Of a stretch of 64,000 bases of DNA, positions 58,701-64,000 are shown piece after piece (position 1 is the first letter of the stretch; each line of letters starts with the position of its first letter). A program made the position numbers and the translations under genes. The notes under the pieces are model-generated. The model made no database searches. It saw only the letters and a program-made list of their open reading frames with translations, and was not told the origin of the DNA. Source of the DNA: Erigeron canadensis (taxonomy: Eukaryota; Streptophyta; Magnoliopsida; Asterales; Asteraceae); assembly GCF_010389155.1 (NCBI RefSeq), contig NC_057768.1:46727633-46791632 (forward strand), in the 5' to 3' direction.

Positions 58701-61414
58701 ATATGTACCCCAGACCATATGATCAAGATGGCTTGACATCCTGCAACGAAATGATGCAGATCAATCATTTGATGGCACCCGATCAAGGTCCCAATTTTGC
58801 TGCTGCTAATGGGTTAATGATCATGGAAGACGAAAAGCCTCTTGCAATCCAATGTGCACTATCTTTTATGGATGAAGTTGTTAAGATGTGCAGGGTTGAA
58901 GAACCACTTTGGACCCAGGTTAATGAATTTGGCAAAGAAATACTTAATCTCGAAGAATATTCCAAGATGTTCCCAACTCTGAAGAATGAATCAAAAGAGT
59001 CGAGATATGAAGCATCTCGAGCTAGCTCGGTCGTGATTATCAATAGTATCACCCTGGTTGATGCTTTTCTTGATACAGTATGTCACCTTATCACCTGTTC
59101 TTGTTAGATTTTTATGTTTATCTGGTGCAAACACATATAATAGATATTGTATTGGTTCTTATATCTTTTCTGATCATTGGATGCTAATTAATTTTAGGAC
59201 AAATGGATGGAGTTGTTTCCCTCAATCATCTCGCGTGCAAAAACGCTTCAAGTGATCACTTCTGGCGTTAATGGAACTGCAAACGGTTCCCTGCAGCTGG
59301 TGTGTATTTAATTTATGCACATGTTTAATTAAGTTGAAATGAGTCAATGACAAATCAGATGGGTAAGACAGGTTGGATAATGGGTCAAACTGGCAGTTTT
59401 TTTGGAATGATTTTGGGTGGGTTAACCTAAACCAATTCATTTAAATCTGTTCCAAAATTTTACAGTTATGTCTTTTCACAGTTTTGATCCATTTGACGCA
59501 TTACTTTAATTACGTGACTGTTTTTATTTCACTGATCATAGACTTGAATATGGCCGAAATTGACCAAGTGATAAGTTGATAAATAAAAATCGTCACATAT
59601 ATCTTAATTAAGCTCTGAGTTGATGGAAACTAAAGGATTAGTGGCTTAATTTAATTTTTTTTTTTTTTCTTGTTATGATCTAACAGATGTATGCAGAACT
59701 GCAAATGCTATCACCACTTGTACCAACAAGAGAAATTCATTTCCTTCGTTACTGTGCACAAAATCCTGATGATGGGAGCTGGGCAATCGTTGATTTCCCA
59801 CTGGACAGCTTGCACGAGACTTACCAACCCTCGTTTACTAGATACAACCGTCGGCCCTCAGGTTGCATTATACAAGACATGCCTAATGGCTATTCAAGGG
59901 TGAGAAATCCAAATCATCTTTATCTATGTTTTAGAATATTCAACCAACACAGTATCTATCGACATGCACTAGCTGATCTTGTTGGATTCAGGTTACATGG
60001 GTTGAGCATGCAGAGGGTGAAGATGAGCCAGTTCACAGTATATTCACTGATTATGTTAGCAGTGGGATGGCATTTGGAGCTCGACGGTGGTTAGCTGTTT
60101 TACAGCGCCAATGTGAGAGGCTAGCAAGCCTTTTGGCCCGAAATATATCTGATATTGGAGGTATGATTACAGGATATAATAGTTAATTAGTGAGCCTAAT
60201 GCTGTATTTTATTTGTCTTGTTTTTAACTATATATGCATGTATATATATGATTTGCATGTTTATGTACAGCAATACCATCTCCGGAAGCAAGAACGAATT
60301 TGATGAATTTGGCTCAGAGATTGGTACGGATGTTCTGCCTTAACATCACTGGCTCGTGTGGGCAATCGTGGACAGCTCTTTCTGATTCAACAGAGGACAC
60401 GGTGCGAATCACAACCAGGAAAGCAACTGAACGAGGCCAGCCCAGCGGCTTGATACTGACTGCAGTATCCACAACTTGGCTTCCTCATCCTCATTATCAA
60501 GTCTTTGATCTTCTAAGAGATGAACGCCGCCGATCTCAGGTTCATTATCATATATAGATATATTAAGTGTTCAAAATTAATTTGATTTTGTTCGCTATGT
60601 AACATATGTTGGCGTTAAATTGAATCGATCTGCGTGCAGCTCGACGTGCTCTCAAATGGGAACCCATTGCAAGAAGTGGCTCATATTGCAAATGGCTCTC
60701 ATCCTGGAAATTGTATATCTTTGCTCCGTGTCAATGTAAGTTTATCATTTATTCATATCATATATATATACTCTAAAATCCTAATTAATAAGTTATGTCA
60801 TTTCAGTTATTTTAGGAAGAGCATAAAATTAAACATATTTGGATTAATTAACTGATTAAATATAATAAGTTGTAAAAACATGTATTATAATACTTTTTGT
60901 TTTATTTTGGGAACAGGTGGCTAGCAACTCGTCCCAAAATGTCGAACTATTGCTTCAGGAGAGTTGCACAGATGATTCGGGTAGTCTTGTTGTATACTCA
61001 GTGGTCGATGTGGAAGCTGTCAAACTTACAATGAATGGTGAAGATTCGTCGTCCATCCCTCTCCTCCCACTTGGGTTTGTCATTGTCCCAGCGGCACAGA
61101 ACCCGAATAGCAGCATCATTGAGACAGAGTCTGCAGGAGGAGGCTGCTTATTGACCGTGGGACTACAAGTGTTGGCTAACTCAATGCCCACTGCAAAACT
61201 CAACCTCGCAAGCGCCAACACTGTCAACAACCACATTCAAACTACAGTACAACAAATCATTAATGCCCTGGGTGGGGTCGCCATCAATAACAACAACACT
61301 GATCATGCCACTAGTGTGATTAGTGCTGATGATGGCGACGATGTTGGTGACTTCCACGAGCCACCAACTGCTCGTCCCTTCACGAAAGTCGAGTCAAGCC
61401 CTACTTTAAACTAA
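55771..61414 (+). CDS. HDG5: HD-ZIP class IV homeodomain-START transcription factor, HDG5-like
   Basis: Eleven exons, all in phase, give 818 residues: 55771-55893, 56012-56211, 56307-56424, 58151-58327, 58586-59077, 59198-59299, 59687-59899, 59992-60160, 60271-60539, 60640-60735 and 60917-61414. The homeodomain spans about residues 90-147 ([20 protein letters not shown], then [19 protein letters not shown]), followed by a zipper-loop-zipper with the CSNCGG loop (about 148-210). A START domain covers about 290-531 ([74 protein letters not shown]). The C-terminal region has [34 protein letters not shown] and [10 protein letters not shown]. The N-terminus ([20 protein letters not shown]) resembles HDG5. 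Class IV factors act in the epidermis, including trichome development. Intron 3 is 1.7 kb. Confidence 0.95.
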
Positions 61415-63424
61415 AAAAGTTGATAGACTATATCATGGTTTCCTTTTTTTGTTGTTGGTTATTTGGGTTAAAAACTTAAAAAGGTAGGTAGCTAGCTAGG
61501 TCCATATTTGGGCATGCATGCAAGTGTGGTTTGTGTATTGAATTAGGGTAGGAGGAAGTCAAAGGGGGGTAAAAATGTCAATTAGTTACAAATGACATTA
61601 TGGTGGTTCTGCAAGATTCAGAGAGTGTAATGAAGAGAGGTGGGTGGTTGGTTGGTAGGTAGAGATAGTGTCTTGTCAAACATTAATCAATGGATGGATG
61701 GTGGCCGGGGAAAAGAAGCTAGCTTGCATTATGGTAACGAGGGTAGTCAAGAGCGCACCAGATTTTATGTTGTTCCTTGGATGGTTTAATTTGGTCTTAA
61801 TTTTGGGACCAATTAAGCGGCAAGGATATGTCATGATCATGGTTCGGGAATTGACTTTCTTTGTTTTTCCTTTTTCTATTTTGTAACCCCCAGCCGGCCC
61901 ACTAATAATAACTTTGGGAAATATATATATTCCCGTTGATTTGATGAATGTTGTGGTTGACTTTGCATAATTTTATTAATTGTAGTCTTTCTTTTCGATC
62001 TCACCGTATATATATATAGATTATACACATATGCATACATGGACTCTAATTATGAATTGAATGCTAGCTTGTACTACGCGCATATACATATGTTTTATAT
62101 CAAAAAACTAACCTTTATACAGAATTGAATATTGTATTTGCAGAAAATAGTTACAGTATATAATTATATGCCAACATAGCTATGTACGTATTTTGGTATC
62201 ATGCATGTGTAACAATGTGTTACTCAAATTGTACGTGTCATAATATAGATATCAACAATAACGATAATATATAATCCTCAACTTCATTTATATATGTTTG
62301 TACTAAAAAAATAATTTTTACATAAATTCCATACCTGATCAGTTAGTTTCTAATTGCCGGTTTGAGTAAATAATTACTACGATCGATACAATATATGTTT
62401 TGATTGTTTTGCATTAAACATTATGTAGTTTCCAAATGGTATATATATCTGTGTTAGCATTTTCGTTTGGTACCATTGAATAAGTAATTAACTGTAATAT
62501 GTTGTTCAAAAAAAAGTAATTAACTGTAATGCATGGTCAATAGCCAATAGGTAAAAGCAAACTGCTTTTTGTGGCATACAACTAGGTGATAATTTCTAAC
62601 TATGATGTATAGTAATTGAAGAAATCGTAATGCTGATTAAATGAACAGCATGTAATGTGTCAAAGGTGGAGCTCACTACCCAATAAGTCGATAGTCAATA
62701 CTCAATAGTCAATTATTCAATTGTCAATACCAAGATTCTTATTAAGTCTTTAATTTTAAAAGCCCATTACTCTGGGCCTTCACTTGGGCCCACTGTTAAA
62801 ACTAGTACTTCGGCCATAAGCCCATAACCAATAAAAAGCTTCAAAAACTAGAATCACCGACCAATAACTACTTCGTGGAAGTGGATTAATAGGGATTTTT
62901 TTATAAGTTTTGAGTTTATCTCAAGCATGCATGTAATTAGGATTAGGAATAAATTAAAATGTCGTTCTAAAATATAATATAGATTTAGTACATAAAAAAC
63001 AAATATCACAGTGCTCTCAAGATTTTAAACGGATTATGATAAAAAACGACAATCATTAGTGATCTAACAAAAGATTGTCCAAAACTATTATATTATGTTA
63101 TTGTGGTTGTGTTATTAGAAAGTACACATAAGAGTTTGTTTCAGTAGTGTAGCAGCTTTCTTTATGTTACGATACTTGCCTAAATTTAGGTCTTCAATGA
63201 GTTTTATTAGCAGTGCTTAACCTTAACGTAATAAAGACCGTCAATTATTTGTTCGAGGTAGATAATTAGCCGCCGTTTTATTTTCCCATTTATGATATCT
63301 TGTGAAATAGTTGATCTCGTATTAGAGTCCTACCCAACATATTTGACGGTGATCACATGTATTAATTTACAATGAGTCTGAGTGAATTTTCTCCTCGATA
63401 TGTTTGAGTGATAGACCAATAGGT

Positions 63425-63620
63425 AGGGGTGTTCACGGTTTCGTTTTTACCCGGTTAAACTGTAAACTGAACCGTTTAAAAAATCGAATAAAACCAAACC
63501 GTTTTTGAATTTGGTTTTGGGTTTGGTTTGTAACCGAAACCGAATTATATATTCGGATTTTGGTTTGGTTATGGGTAAAGGATAATGAATTTGGTTAAAC
63601 CGAAAAAACCGAATAACTTA
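63425..63620. repeat. Dispersed repeat rich in aaccg / cggtt
   Basis: Begins aggggtgttcacggtttcg and carries repeated ggtttggtt, aaaccaaaccg and aaaccgaataa units in both orientations. Short elements of this kind are common in plant genomes. Ends not defined. Confidence 0.5.
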
Positions 63621-63627
63621 TATTACA

Positions 63628-63945
63628 ACTAGCGTTGTACCCGCACGATGCAACGGGAAATAAGAAAAAAACGCCGGTGGTTTGTGGGGCGGCGGCGATG
63701 AAAAAGAAAAAAAAAATAAGCCGGCGGCGGTGGATGGTGGTATTTGGGGCGGTAGTGGATGGTGTTTATGGGGGGAGAAAATCAGAGAAGGAGGGAGGGA
63801 GTAAAATCGGATGAACGTATGTGTATGTAATGAGCGTGATGGAGAAAAAATAGGGTAGTGTAAATTAGAAGGGCATAAAAGACATTTTAAAGGTAGAGGT
63901 GTTAAAAGAGGGTGGGGTAGTTTGCTTATTGAGTATAGATTATGT
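63628..63945. repeat. Dispersed repeat beginning actagcgttgtacccgcac
   Basis: The opening actagcgttgtacccgcac followed by gatgcaacggg is a stereotyped start of a plant dispersed repeat, here followed by a G-rich non-coding body. A similar disrupted start or end (acacgggtctaaaatctagt) is at 8674-8693. The class is uncertain. Confidence 0.4.
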
Positions 63946-64000
63946 ATTATTAAATATTTAATTCGTATCTTTTTTTTATGGACAATTATTAGTGTATTTT

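Larger units (their letters stand above)
61415..64000. other. Terminal spacer
   Basis: 3' untranslated region of the HD-ZIP gene, then AT-rich non-coding sequence with dispersed repeats near the end. No supported gene. Confidence 0.5.

Overview
The window is nuclear DNA of a flowering plant. Its genes are split by short GT-AG introns, the proteins match eudicot families closely, the spacers are AT-rich, and it carries plant-type SINEs, a LINE, LTR pieces and MITEs. The repeat content fits an asterid, perhaps Asteraceae, but that is a weak inference. Nothing bacterial or viral was seen.

Layout. 1-10.5 kb is a thaumatin-like (PR-5) cluster: a gene cut by the window edge (minus), one intact gene (plus, 3464-4138) and a frameshifted pseudogene (minus, 6910-7595). 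The first and third lie in a duplicated block. A 5'-truncated LINE and two SINEs with target-site duplications sit between them. 10.7-12.1 kb is the 3' end of a Ty1/copia-like element. 12.3-14.1 kb holds a divergent pair: a PTRHD1-like protein and a small CxxC protein. 15.9-19.5 kb is a DUF760 (UV-B-induced, At3g17800-like) gene with a decayed copy of its first exon in intron 1. 20.6-23.6 kb is a SYP2-type syntaxin (minus), followed by a broken duplicate of its first exon and several mobile elements. 27.3-29.6 kb is a BPA1-like RRM protein.

32.4-34.3 kb carries a solo LTR and a TIR element, both with target-site duplications. 35.5-35.9 kb is DPM2, 38.7-39.2 kb a four-EF-hand calmodulin-like protein, and 43.4-47.4 kb a fibrillin (PAP3/FBN2-like). 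47.4-55.7 kb is a nest of mobile elements, including a 2.4-kb solo LTR inside an older TIR element. 55.8-61.4 kb is a complete 11-exon HD-ZIP IV gene resembling HDG5. 61.4-64 kb is repeat-bearing spacer.

The genes do not form a pathway; they are unrelated, as is usual in plant chromosomes. I found no convincing undescribed system. The most informative signals are insertion footprints that can be read exactly (target-site duplications, paralogous empty sites, nesting), local exon duplications, and two candidate GC-AG introns. Exon boundaries were derived by hand from reading frame, splice consensus and family knowledge, and have not been tested against transcripts.
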